The position numbers and the translations under genes are program-made. The notes beneath the pieces were generated by a model. It saw only the letters and a program-made list of their open reading frames with translations. It made no database searches and was not told the DNA's origin. Positions 16,317 through 24,782 of a DNA stretch of 64,000 nucleotides are shown here, piece after piece. The first letter of the stretch is position 1. Every line of letters begins with the position of its first letter. Source of the stretch: Paraburkholderia terricola (GTDB lineage: Bacteria > Pseudomonadota > Gammaproteobacteria > Burkholderiales > Burkholderiaceae); contig NZ_FRAB01000024.1 of NCBI RefSeq assembly GCF_900142195.1, positions 33,825 through 97,824 on the forward strand. The letters run 5' to 3'.

Positions 16317-17603
16317 TTATGAAACCGGCTCGCACGCCCGTTCGAGCATCGCGTGCAACAACACGTTGGCGCCCGCCTCGATCCATTCGAAGGTGGCGTC
16401 CTCGATTTCGTTATGGCTGATCCCGTCGACGCAAGGCACGAACACCATCGAAGTGGGCGCGACTTGCGACAGATAACAGGCGTCGTGCCCCGCGCCGGAC
16501 ACCATGTTGCGATGCGGATAGCCGAAACGTTCGGCCGCGGCGCGCACGGATTTCACGCAGGCTTCGTCGAACGCGACCGGCGCGTAGTAAAAGATCTGTT
16601 CCAGTTCGGTTTCGAGACCGATGCCGCTCGCGATCTTCGCCACGCCTTCACGCAGCGCGGCATCCATCTTCGCGAGCACCGCATCGTCGGGATGACGAAA
16701 GTCGACGGTGAAAAACACGCGGCCGGGAATCACGTTGCGCGAGTTCGGATGGACTTGCATCATGCCGACCGTCGCGCAGCCGAACGGCGCGTTATCGAGT
16801 CCGATGCGATTGACCAGATCGACCACGCGCGCGGCGCCGAGCAATGCGTCGCGACGGCGCGGCATCGGCGTCGGACCCGCATGCGCCTCCTGTCCCGTCA
16901 ACGTGATCTCGTACCAGCGCTGACCTTGCGCGTCCGTCACCACGCCGATGGTTTTCTGCTCGGCTTCGAGAATCGGCCCCTGTTCGATATGCAGTTCAAA
17001 AGCCGCATGCAACGCGCGCCCGCCGCACGGAACATCGCCCGCATAGCCGATGCGTTGCAGTTCCTCGCCGATGGTCTTGCCGTCCACGTCCTTGCGCGAG
17101 AGGCCATACTCCAACGTGAACACGCCGGCGAACACGCCCGACGCGACCATCGCCGGCGCGAAGCGCGAGCCTTCCTCGTTGGTCCAGATCACTACTTCGA
17201 CGGGGTGCTCGGTCTCGATGCCGTGATCGTTCAGGCTGCGAATCACTTCGAGACCGCCGAGCACGCCATAGATGCCGTCGAAGCGGCCGCCGGTCGGCTG
17301 CGAGTCCGCGTGCGAGCCGGTCATCACCGGCAGCGCATCCGGGTTGCGCCCGGCGCGGCGCATGAACACATTGCCCATCTGATCGACACTGACCGTGCAG
17401 CCCGCTTCCTTCGCCCAGCCGACGATCAGATCGCGCCCCTGCTTGTCGAGGTCAGTGAGCGCGAGACGGCAAACGCCGCCCTTGGGCGTCGCGCCGATCT
17501 TCGCCATCGTCATCAGGCTGTCCCACAGCCGATGGCCGTCGACCTTGATCGACGTAGCGGGTTCTCGGTGGGCCTTCTTCAGCGCTTCGGATACCGCGTT
17601 CAT
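16317..17603 (-). CDS. M20-family Zn-dependent carbamoyl-amide hydrolase (beta-ureidopropionase type)
   Basis: A 428-residue hydantoinase/carbamoylase-family amidase. In this operon its likely reaction is hydrolysis of N-carbamoyl-beta-alanine or N-carbamoyl-beta-aminoisobutyrate to the beta-amino acid, CO2 and ammonia. Metal-binding signatures are TGSHADSQPTGGRFDG near residue 93 (His and Asp ligands) and NEEGSRFAPAM near residue 140. ELHIEQGPILE is near residue 203, and SGAGHDACYLS near residue 391 carries a late histidine. The start MNAVSEALKKAH at 17603 has AAAGGAG ten bases upstream; the frame upstream to 17687 lacks one. It is the first gene of the minus-strand operon, facing the RutR-like regulator across the palindrome at 17753-17770. 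Confidence 0.9.
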   Translation of the reverse strand: MNAVSEALKKAHREPATSIKVDGHRLWDSLMTMAKIGATPKGGVCRLALTDLDKQGRDLIVGWAKEAGCTVSVDQMGNVFMRRAGRNPDALPVMTGSHADSQPTGGRFDGIYGVLGGLEVIRSLNDHGIETEHPVEVVIWTNEEGSRFAPAMVASGVFAGVFTLEYGLSRKDVDGKTIGEELQRIGYAGDVPCGGRALHAAFELHIEQGPILEAEQKTIGVVTDAQGQRWYEITLTGQEAHAGPTPMPRRRDALLGAARVVDLVNRIGLDNAPFGCATVGMMQVHPNSRNVIPGRVFFTVDFRHPDDAVLAKMDAALREGVAKIASGIGLETELEQIFYYAPVAFDEACVKSVRAAAERFGYPHRNMVSGAGHDACYLSQVAPTSMVFVPCVDGISHNEIEDATFEWIEAGANVLLHAMLERACEPVS

Positions 17604-17752
17604 TCGTCTCGCTCCTTTCGGTGAACCGACATGAAACTGGTGCATTGACGGCGAATTCTGGGGCGTGGCCGCACGGCGGCGGTGCACATTCGATCGCTTC
17701 GCTCGCCCCTTAGGGAAAGGGCAAACCCTGGGGCATCGCCCGCTCCCTCAAT

Positions 17753-17770
17753 CCTGTCCAGTTGGACAGG
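17753..17770. promoter_or_regulatory. Palindromic operator, probable RutR-like binding site
   Basis: CCTGTCCA (17753-17760) and TGGACAGG (17763-17770) are perfect inverted repeats around a 2-base centre. It lies 150 bases from the first gene of the pyrimidine operon and upstream of the divergent TetR-family gene. E. coli RutR sites have the same layout (TTGACCA, 2 bases, TGGTCAA), with CCA-NN-TGG at the centre here as well. Binding by the neighbouring regulator is inferred. Confidence 0.7.
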
Positions 17771-17944
17771 TTGTAGACGATTAAGACCGCCAAATCAATG
17801 CCTTTCGTGCGGTGACAAACAGAGCGAGAAGCGTGCCATTGCATCGCAGCACGCGCTCGATGCGCGTGGCGAATCCGCATGTCCACGCGCCGCCAAACGA
17901 CTAGAATGAAGCGCGACGCGGCACACATGCCGCTGCGGGTGAAC

Positions 17945-18646
17945 ATGAGAGACGACCACGTGGCTGCCGACATCACCGAAAACGAAGAAACGCGCGCACC
18001 TTTGCGGCGGCGCAAGGCGCACATTCGCGAGTCGAATGAAGCGCATCTTCTGGCGTGCGCCGAGGCGGTTTTCGCCGAGCGCGGGCTGGAGGGCGCCAGC
18101 ACCGCGATGATCGCCGAACGTGCGGGTTTACCAAAAGCCAACTTGCATTACTACTTCCCGACCAAGCTCGCGTTGTACCGGCGCGTGCTGGAAGACCTGT
18201 TCGAGGATTGGTATCGCGCGGCGGATACGTTCGAATGCAGCGACGATCCGGTCGAGGCGATCGGCGGCTATGTACGCGCGAAAATGGAACTGTCGCGGCG
18301 CCGGCCGCTCGGCTCGAAGGTGTGGGCGAGCGAGATCATTCACGGCGCCGAGCACATGGACGACATACTCACGCAACGCGTGAAGCCGTGGCTCGACAGC
18401 CGTGTGAAAGTGATCGACGACTGGATCGCGCGCGGCCTGCTCGCGCCGGTGAATGCGCAAACGCTGATGTACATGATCTGGGCGACCACGCAGCATTACG
18501 CCGACTTCGACGCGCAGATTCGCGCGCTCAGGGGCAAGCGCGCGTTGACGCAAAAAGCGTTCGAGGCGACGACGGAAGAAGTGGTGCAGTTGGTGATTCG
18601 GGCGTGCGGGGCGGTGTCGCCTGGGCAGGCTGGAGGCTCGCGTTAG
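17945..18646 (+). CDS. RutR-like TetR-family transcriptional regulator
   Basis: A TetR-family protein of 233 residues from this start. The N-terminal helix-turn-helix is seen in STAMIAERAGLPKANLHYYF near residue 55, and the ligand domain is of the YcdC/RutR C-terminal type, with MIWATTQHYADFDAQI near residue 177. RutR senses uracil or thymine in E. coli and controls pyrimidine use. Divergence from a complete pyrimidine-degradation operon, with a palindrome between, supports the same job here. The start is uncertain: ATGs at 17879, 17906, 17927 and 17945 and a GTG at 17960 are in frame, and the last two lie just upstream of the conserved part. No Shine-Dalgarno decides clearly. Confidence 0.85.
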   Translation: MRDDHVAADITENEETRAPLRRRKAHIRESNEAHLLACAEAVFAERGLEGASTAMIAERAGLPKANLHYYFPTKLALYRRVLEDLFEDWYRAADTFECSDDPVEAIGGYVRAKMELSRRRPLGSKVWASEIIHGAEHMDDILTQRVKPWLDSRVKVIDDWIARGLLAPVNAQTLMYMIWATTQHYADFDAQIRALRGKRALTQKAFEATTEEVVQLVIRACGAVSPGQAGGSR

Positions 18647-18697
18647 AACAGGTAGTGGAAATCGCCGAATTTCATTTAGGATGATGCCTTCGGGCAG

Positions 18698-18929
18698 ATG
18701 GCTATGGAAAAAGTCATGCAAGACAAGCGGGTATCCAAGTCCGAGTTCAAAGCCAAGGCGCTGGAATTTTTTCGGCAAATCGAATCTTCCGGCGAAAGCA
18801 TGATCGTCACGGATCACGGCAAACCAGCGCTGGAAGTACGGCCCTACCACGGTGCAGAGCGCCTCAGTTGTGCGTTATGACGAGTCAGCTTCGCCTATCG
18901 AAGAAGACGACTGGGAGACCGCACAGTGA
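18698..18929 (+). pseudogene. Frameshifted Phd/YefM-type antitoxin remnant
   Basis: The frame from 18698 encodes KRVSKSEFKAKALEFFRQIE and SGESMIVTDHGKPALEVRPY, a clear Phd/YefM antitoxin N-terminus. It then runs out of family sequence at a TGA at 18880 after RLSCAL. The antitoxin-like C-terminus resumes in another frame: from about 18851 the codons read ASVVRYDESASPIEEDDWET and end at TGA 18927-18929. That pattern fits a small deletion near 18848-18855. No toxin gene follows; the next gene is the 3' end of boxA on the other strand. I read it as a decayed toxin-antitoxin locus. A functional truncated 60-residue DNA-binding protein is the alternative. Confidence 0.65.
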
Positions 18930-18993
18930 CCATCTGGTAAAAAACGCAGGGCTCGCAAGCGCGCGAGCCGCTTCGCGTGGAAACGTAAGCCGC

Positions 18994-20220
18994 TCAATAC
19001 GTCTCCAGATGCAACCGCCCTTCCCGCTTCAACTTCGCCCACAGCGCGTCCCAATCCATCCGATGCTGCTCGCCGATTTCCCTGAGCGCCTGCAGCACGC
19101 CCTCTTCCATGCCCTTCAACCCGCACACGTAGATATGCGTGTTGTCGTCCTTGAGCAGCTGCGCGACATCGACCGCGCGCTCGCGCATCGCGTCCTGCAC
19201 GTAGCGCTTCGCCTGCCCCGGCGTGCGTGAAAACGCCAGATTCGTATCGATGAAATCCTTCGGCAGATTCGTGAGCGGCCCAAAATACGGCAACTCTTCT
19301 TTCGTGCGCGCGCCGAAGAACAGCATCAGCTTGCCGGTCGCGCCTTTCAGCCGGCGACGCCGACGATACTCGGTCATCGCGCGCATTGGCGCCGAACCGG
19401 TGCCCGTGCAAATCATCAGCAGATGCGAGTTCGGATGGTTCGGCATCAGGAACGTACCGCCGAACGGGCCGATCACGTTGACCACGTCGCCCTTCTTCAG
19501 ATCGCACAGATAGTTCGAGCACACGCCGTCGATCGCATCGCCGTGCTGTTGCGACACACGTTTTACCGTCAGCGACACGTTGTTATAGCCGGGCCGTTCG
19601 CCGTCGCGCGGACTCGCGATCGAATACTGGCGCGCGTGATGCGTTCGGCCATCGGCGCTCGCGCCCGGCGGCAGAATGCCGATCGATTGGCCTTCCAGCA
19701 CCGGAAACGGCATCGAACCGAAATCGAGCACGATGTGATGAATGTCGCTATCGGTCGAAGCGTCCGTGAGCCGGTAGTTGCCGACCACCGTCGCGGTGGT
19801 CGGCGCCTTGTGCGTGTAGAGATTCACGTAAGGCTTCGCCGCCGACCACGGCGGCACCACCGAGCCGCGCACGGTGTCCACTTCGACGCCGCTCGCGTCC
19901 GCCGCCGGATCCCCCGGCGCTTCATCGGCGGCGGGAACCGCCATCGTGTTCTGTTCCGGCAAGACGTCCCACGTGAACTGCTCGTCGACCGGATAGGCAT
20001 CGGCCTTCGATACCGTGCGCCAGTTATCGATCGCGCCGGTCGGACACGGCGGCACGCATGCCATGCAGCCATTGCACACATCGGCCTTCACGACATAGTT
20101 GTTGTCATCGTGCGTGATCGCATCGACCGGGCAAGTCTCTTCGCAGGTATTGCAGCGAATGCAGATTTCCGGATCGATCAGATGCTGCCTGAGAACCTCG
20201 ATCGACACTGGGCCGTTCAT
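18994..20220 (-). CDS. boxA: Benzoyl-CoA 2,3-epoxidase reductase subunit BoxA
   Basis: BoxA is the NADPH-dependent flavin/iron-sulphur reductase that supplies electrons to BoxB. The 408-residue protein begins MNGPVSIEVLRQHLIDPEI. It has an N-terminal ferredoxin domain with CIRCNTCEETCPVDAI near residue 19 and CNGCMACVPPCPTGAI near residue 49. A variable Ala/Asp-rich linker follows, then a ferredoxin-NADP reductase module with QYSIASPRDGERPGYNNVSL near residue 200 (FAD) and LLMICTGTGSAPMRAM near residue 270 (NADP). The ATG at 20220 has GGAGG five bases upstream; a GTG four codons earlier is in frame but lacks a site. It is last in the boxC-boxB-boxA order on the minus strand. Confidence 0.95.
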   Translation of the reverse strand: MNGPVSIEVLRQHLIDPEICIRCNTCEETCPVDAITHDDNNYVVKADVCNGCMACVPPCPTGAIDNWRTVSKADAYPVDEQFTWDVLPEQNTMAVPAADEAPGDPAADASGVEVDTVRGSVVPPWSAAKPYVNLYTHKAPTTATVVGNYRLTDASTDSDIHHIVLDFGSMPFPVLEGQSIGILPPGASADGRTHHARQYSIASPRDGERPGYNNVSLTVKRVSQQHGDAIDGVCSNYLCDLKKGDVVNVIGPFGGTFLMPNHPNSHLLMICTGTGSAPMRAMTEYRRRRRLKGATGKLMLFFGARTKEELPYFGPLTNLPKDFIDTNLAFSRTPGQAKRYVQDAMRERAVDVAQLLKDDNTHIYVCGLKGMEEGVLQALREIGEQHRMDWDALWAKLKREGRLHLETY

Positions 20221-20280
20221 CACTACCTCCACCTCTATTGCGGCGCATGCGTGCCACGCGCATCCCGGCTTCTCGTGCGT

Positions 20281-21708
20281 TCAGTTAAAGCGCACGTATT
20301 CGAAATCGACCGGCTGGCGATTGACGCCCATCGCCGGCGGCGCAATCCAGTTCGCGAACTTGCCGGGTTCCGTGACGCACCCCATCAGCGACGCGACATA
20401 CGCGCGGTCTTCCGGCGTGGCGAGCCACTTCGCCTCGTTGGCGGCCCATTCGGTTTCGCTCACCACGCGGCCATCGGGCGACACGCGCGTGCCCGCAAAC
20501 GTGCCGATCTGGCGATTGAACGCCTTATGCGGCACCGTCATGCGGAAATCGATGCCGGCCTTGTCGAGCACCTTGTTCCAGCGCCCCACGCCCGCCATCG
20601 AGTCCTTGATGTAATCGTCGCGCAGCACTTCGTTCATGGCGTTGAGCATCGGCACTTCGCGCTCGACCAGCTTGCCGTCCTGCACGTCGAGCAGCTTGTA
20701 GCGCTGCCCGCTCAACTGATGATCGTCGTCGCGCTTGTTCTCTTCATAGCGTCCCTTCAAACCCGAGCTATAGAACGTAGCCGCATTCGATGAATGATCG
20801 GCGCCGAACAGGTCGATCGTCACCGAGTAATGGAAGTTCAGATAGCGCTGGATAGTCGGCAGATCGATCACGCCGGCCGCGCGAAGTTTCGTGACGTCGT
20901 CGGTGCCCAGTTCGTTCATCACTTGCGCGGTGCGCTGGATCACGCGCGACACACCCGATTCGCCGACGAACATGTGATGCGCTTCCTCGGTCAGCATGAA
21001 CCTGGTGGTGCGCGCGAGCGGATCGAAACCCGACTCGGCGAGCGCGGACAACTGGAACTTGCCGTCGCGATCGGTGAAATACGTGAACATGTAGAACGCG
21101 AGCCAGTCCGGCGTTTTCTCATTGAATGCGCCGAGAATGCGCGGATTGTCGTCGTCGCCCGAGCGGCGGCCGAGCAATGCCTCGGCTTCCTCGCGGCCGT
21201 CACGGCCGAAATAACGATGCAGCAGATACACCATCGCCCACAAATGGCGGCCTTCCTCCACGTTCACCTGGAACAGATTGCGCAAGTCGTACAGGGAAGG
21301 CGCCGTCAAACCGAGATGACGTTGCTGCTCGACCGAAGCCGGCTCCGTATCGCCCTGCGTCACGATGATGCGGCGCAGATTCGCGCGATGCTCGCCGGGC
21401 ACGTCCTCCCACGCCGCCTCGCCCTTGTGCTCGCCGAAGTGAATCTTGCGGTCCTGCTCGCCGGGCGTCAGAAAAATGCCCCAACGGTAGTCCGGCATTT
21501 TCACGTGATCGAAATGCGCCCAGCCGCCCGCATCCACGCTCACCGCCGTGCGCAGATACACGTCGTAACCCTGCGAGCCTTCCGGGCCCATATCGCCCCA
21601 CCACGACAGAAAGTTCGGCTGCCATTGTTCGAGCGCGCGTTGCAGCGTGCGGTCGTCGGCGAGGTTGACGTTGTTCGGAATCTTTTCGCTGTAGTTGATC
21701 GTCGACAT
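20281..21708 (-). CDS. boxB: Benzoyl-CoA 2,3-epoxidase oxygenase subunit BoxB
   Basis: BoxB is the diiron oxygenase that converts benzoyl-CoA to 2,3-epoxybenzoyl-CoA with O2 and electrons from BoxA. The 475-residue length and the sequence MSTINYSEKIPNNVNLADDR match the family closely. Carboxylate/histidine diiron ligands are likely in VNVEEGRHLWAMVYLLHRYF near residue 150 and MLTEEAHHMFVGESGVSR near residue 237, each an ExxH-type helix. It lies 60 bases upstream of boxA and about 108 bases downstream of boxC, so all three are probably one transcript. Confidence 0.96.
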   Translation of the reverse strand: MSTINYSEKIPNNVNLADDRTLQRALEQWQPNFLSWWGDMGPEGSQGYDVYLRTAVSVDAGGWAHFDHVKMPDYRWGIFLTPGEQDRKIHFGEHKGEAAWEDVPGEHRANLRRIIVTQGDTEPASVEQQRHLGLTAPSLYDLRNLFQVNVEEGRHLWAMVYLLHRYFGRDGREEAEALLGRRSGDDDNPRILGAFNEKTPDWLAFYMFTYFTDRDGKFQLSALAESGFDPLARTTRFMLTEEAHHMFVGESGVSRVIQRTAQVMNELGTDDVTKLRAAGVIDLPTIQRYLNFHYSVTIDLFGADHSSNAATFYSSGLKGRYEENKRDDDHQLSGQRYKLLDVQDGKLVEREVPMLNAMNEVLRDDYIKDSMAGVGRWNKVLDKAGIDFRMTVPHKAFNRQIGTFAGTRVSPDGRVVSETEWAANEAKWLATPEDRAYVASLMGCVTEPGKFANWIAPPAMGVNRQPVDFEYVRFN

Positions 21709-21816
21709 GGTCGGTTCCTTGAGCGGATGCAGTGCCGCGCGTATCCGGCGGGCCGCGTTGCGTTAAATCGCGTTAATGGCGTGGATGCTTTTCAGGCGCG
21801 CGCATTCACACGCGCA

Positions 21817-23490
21817 TCACACGCGCGAAGCATCGAACTGCGCCTTGCTGCCCTTGCCGTACACCTTGAGCGCGCCTTTCTCGCCCACTGCGTTCGGCCG
21901 GTTGAAGATCCAGTTCTGCCATGCGGTGAGACGGCCGAAGATGCGCGTCTCCATCGTCTCGGGCCCGTTGAAGCGCAAGTTCGCTTCGAGGCCGGTGAGC
22001 GCATCGGGCGACATCGCGGCGCGTTCTTCGAGCGCGATGCGGATTTCGTCGGCCCAGTCGATATCGTCGGGAGAGGCGGTGACGAGTCCGAGGCGCTCGG
22101 CGTCGACCGGTTTGATCGGCTGGCCGATTTTCGAGCGCACGGCGTCGAGCGGTTCGGCTTCTTCATAGAACCGGCGAGCAAGCCGCGACTGATGCGTCAC
22201 CATCGGATAAAGCCCGAAGTTGACCTCCGAAAGCGTGATGGCCGGCTCCTCGTCCTCATTGCTCGGCAGCGCGGCCATATACGCGCGGTCGGCGGCGAAC
22301 GCGAGTTCCGCGAAGGTGCCGGCAAAGCACGAGCCCGGTTCGATCAGCGCGAACAGCGAGCGCGACGAGACGTCGATGCGCGCGAGCGTGCGGCGCAGCA
22401 GGCCGATCGTTTCGCGCACGAACCAGTGATCGCGGTGCTGCATCAGCGTGGCGTCCGCGGCGAGCAGGTTGCGCGCGTCGCCTTCGGTCTTGAACACCCA
22501 GGTGCCGACTCCGAGCTCATTGGTACGCATCGAGAGAATCGCGTCGTCGAGCTCGCGCGCGAATTGCAGCGGCCACCAGTGCGCGCCGGCTGCAACGATG
22601 GCGTCGATCTGCGTGGGTTGCTCGGTTGGCGGCGCTTTCGCCGTGAACGTCGCGATGCGCCTGGCGCGCTCGATCGTGACGTCGAGCGTCTGGTACGTCA
22701 GGCCGTCTTCGCGGTCGGCGCGTTCGACGCGCGTGAGCATCACGCCGCCCGGCGCATCCCCGGGACGATCGCTTTTTGCCGCGAGTTCAAGCGCGCGCGC
22801 CTGGATGGCCTGATCGAACTGATTCGGCTTCACGACTTCATCCACGAGACGCCAGGCTTTCGCGCGCTCGCCGCGAATGCCTTCCACCACCGTGCAGAAG
22901 ATATCCGCGCGATCGTGGCGCACCTTGCGTTTGTCGGTCACGCGCGTGAGGCCCCCGGTGCCGGGCAACACGCCGAGCAACGGCACTTCCGGCAGCGACA
23001 CCGACGACGAGCGGTCATCCACCAGATAGATTTCGTCGCAAGCCAGCGCGAGTTCGTAACCGCCGCCGGCGCATGCGCCGTTCACCGCCGCGAGAAACTT
23101 CAAGCCCGAGTAACGCGACGAATCCTCGAGACCGTTGCGCGTCTCGTTGGTGAACTTGCAGAAGTTGACCTTCCACGCATGGGAGGACAAACCCAGCATG
23201 AAGATGTTGGCGCCCGAGCAGAACACGCGGTCTTTCAGGCTGGTGAGCACCACCGTTTTGACTTCGGGATGCTCGAAGCGGATGCGTTGTATCGCGTCGT
23301 GCAGTTCGATATCGACGCCGAGGTCGTATGAGTTCAGCTTCAGCTTGTAGCCGTCGCGGATGCCACCGTCCTCGGCGATATCGATGCCGAGCGTCGCGAC
23401 CGGACCGTTGAAGCTCAGCTTCCAATGCTTGTACTGCGAGGGATCGGTGCGGTAGTCGACCGGCGCGACCGCGGTTTCTGCTGTGGACAT
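21817..23490 (-). CDS. boxC: 2,3-epoxybenzoyl-CoA dihydrolase BoxC
   Basis: BoxC hydrolyses and cleaves the epoxybenzoyl-CoA ring to 3,4-dehydroadipyl-CoA semialdehyde and formate. The 557-residue protein has two crotonase-like halves. The first contains VFCSGANIFMLGLSSHAW near residue 109 and NGACAGGGYELALACDEIYL near residue 150. The second contains FALIEPGSCFAGTFAELAFA near residue 380. The ATG at 23490 has AGGAG seven bases upstream; the frame to 23532 has none. It is the first gene of boxCBA, behind a sigma70-like promoter with an overlapping inverted repeat at 23510-23557. Confidence 0.95.
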   Translation of the reverse strand: MSTAETAVAPVDYRTDPSQYKHWKLSFNGPVATLGIDIAEDGGIRDGYKLKLNSYDLGVDIELHDAIQRIRFEHPEVKTVVLTSLKDRVFCSGANIFMLGLSSHAWKVNFCKFTNETRNGLEDSSRYSGLKFLAAVNGACAGGGYELALACDEIYLVDDRSSSVSLPEVPLLGVLPGTGGLTRVTDKRKVRHDRADIFCTVVEGIRGERAKAWRLVDEVVKPNQFDQAIQARALELAAKSDRPGDAPGGVMLTRVERADREDGLTYQTLDVTIERARRIATFTAKAPPTEQPTQIDAIVAAGAHWWPLQFARELDDAILSMRTNELGVGTWVFKTEGDARNLLAADATLMQHRDHWFVRETIGLLRRTLARIDVSSRSLFALIEPGSCFAGTFAELAFAADRAYMAALPSNEDEEPAITLSEVNFGLYPMVTHQSRLARRFYEEAEPLDAVRSKIGQPIKPVDAERLGLVTASPDDIDWADEIRIALEERAAMSPDALTGLEANLRFNGPETMETRIFGRLTAWQNWIFNRPNAVGEKGALKVYGKGSKAQFDASRV

Positions 23491-23509
23491 GGGCGTCTCC
23501 TGACTTGGA

Positions 23510-23557
23510 CGATGCAACCTGTTTTTGAACAATAGTGCATCGTCATACCCATGTAAA
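23510..23557 (-). promoter_or_regulatory. boxC promoter with overlapping BoxR-type site
   Basis: Read on the minus strand, TTTACA (23557-23552), 17 bases, then TATTGT (23534-23529) form a good sigma70 promoter for boxCBA. CGATGCA (23510-23516) and TGCATCG (23536-23542) are an inverted repeat that covers and follows the -10. The minus-strand motif TGCACTATTGT matches GCACTATAGT in the boxR upstream region, suggesting a common operator. Confidence 0.65.
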
Positions 23558-23604
23558 GCACTTTACTTCATGTTTATTGGTAAACCCTAGCGCCGCAATG
23601 CATG

Positions 23605-24597
23605 TCAAATCGCGCGCGCGTCGTCCGGCGATTCCGCCGCAAGCCTTGCGGCAAGCCGGTCGCGTAGCTGCAAATAGGCGTCCGCCAAGGTTTTCTCGCT
23701 GGTGTCGAAGCTCATGTCGGCGCGGCCGTACAGCTCGCCGCGACCCGCCAGAATGCGCTTCAGGTCGTCCATCGCTTCGCGGTTGCCCGACATCGGCCGC
23801 AGGTCGCCTTGCGCGACCACGCGGCGCATGTGCTCTTCCGGCGCGGCTTGCAGCCACACGGTGAAGCAATGCGACAGCAGCGTATTGAACGTGCCCGACT
23901 CCGACACCAGGCCGCCCGGCGACGCGATCACCGCGCGCTCGTGCTCCTGAATCACCGCCTCGAGCGCGCGGTGCTCGTAGCGCCGGTAAGCGCTCGCGCC
24001 GTACAGCGAATGAATCTCCGAGGGCGGGCAGCCGGCAAGCTGCTCGATCACGCGCGTCAACTCGACGAACGGCACCTTGCGCTCCTGCGCGAGCATGCGC
24101 CCGAGCGTCGATTTGCCCGCGCCGCGCAGCCCGATCAACGCGATCCGGTCCTTGCGATGCGGGTCGCGCGGGGCCTGCGCGAACATCTCGGCGAGCGCCA
24201 CGCGAGCGCGCTGCAAAGCCGCCTGATCCCGGCCGTGCAGCAGTTCGCGGATCAGCAGCCATTCGGCGGACGCCGTGGTTTCGTCGCCGATCACCTCCGC
24301 GAGCGGACAGTTCAAGGTCGTCGCGATCTGCCGCAACACCAGCACCGACGCGTTGCCCACGCCCGATTCCAGATTCGCCAGATGACGCTCCGACAAGCCG
24401 GTTTCGGTCGCCAGCGTCTTGCGGGTCATGCCGCGGCGCGCGCGCAAGAGGCGCACGCGCTCGCCCATCGCCGTGAGGAAGGGATCGCGTTCCTCGCGCT
24501 CGCCGCCGCGCTCGGTCGCGCTGTCGGGCCGGCCCGCGCGGCCTGCGTCGTCATTGGCGGCGTCGTCCGACGGCGCTGGAGTGTTATTTTGGTTCAT
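23605..24597 (-). CDS. boxR: BoxR/BzdR-type regulator, XRE HTH fused to a shikimate-kinase-like domain
   Basis: A 330-residue regulator with a low-complexity N-terminus, then an XRE helix-turn-helix (GERVRLLRARRGMTRKTLA, SERHLANLESGVGNAS, about residues 45-100). The C-terminal half is a shikimate-kinase-like P-loop domain with GLRGAGKSTLGRMLA near residue 153. In Azoarcus BzdR and BoxR the kinase-like domain binds benzoyl-CoA, which relieves repression of the benzoate genes. The same architecture and its position between boxCBA and the divergent ligase cluster make this role very likely. The start at 24597 gives MNQNNTPAPSDD. Later starts before the HTH cannot be excluded. Confidence 0.93.
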   Translation of the reverse strand: MNQNNTPAPSDDAANDDAGRAGRPDSATERGGEREERDPFLTAMGERVRLLRARRGMTRKTLATETGLSERHLANLESGVGNASVLVLRQIATTLNCPLAEVIGDETTASAEWLLIRELLHGRDQAALQRARVALAEMFAQAPRDPHRKDRIALIGLRGAGKSTLGRMLAQERKVPFVELTRVIEQLAGCPPSEIHSLYGASAYRRYEHRALEAVIQEHERAVIASPGGLVSESGTFNTLLSHCFTVWLQAAPEEHMRRVVAQGDLRPMSGNREAMDDLKRILAGRGELYGRADMSFDTSEKTLADAYLQLRDRLAARLAAESPDDARAI

Positions 24598-24615
24598 GTT
24601 TTACTGCCTCACGAC

Positions 24616-24666
24616 TGCAATGTATGTACTATAGTGCTTGACACGGCCTAGGCGAACGGTTAATTT
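24616..24666 (+). promoter_or_regulatory. Promoter and BoxR-type site between boxR and the benzoate-ligase cluster
   Basis: On the plus strand TTGACA (24638-24643), exactly 17 bases, then TAATTT (24661-24666) form a strong sigma70 promoter for the DUF4863/boxD/bclA genes. Directly upstream, 24616-24637 carries TGCAATG and, on the opposite strand, GCACTATAGT. Both motifs are shared with the boxC promoter. The site also covers the region where a divergent boxR promoter must lie. Confidence 0.65.
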
Positions 24667-24782
24667 TCGCCAAATATTGATGCAATCACAAACGCCGTCG
24701 AGATATTTCGGCCGCGTCACGGAGACGGCTCGACCACACGCATGAACTAACGTGCGTGCGCGGGTCGATATGGAGGGCTCGC

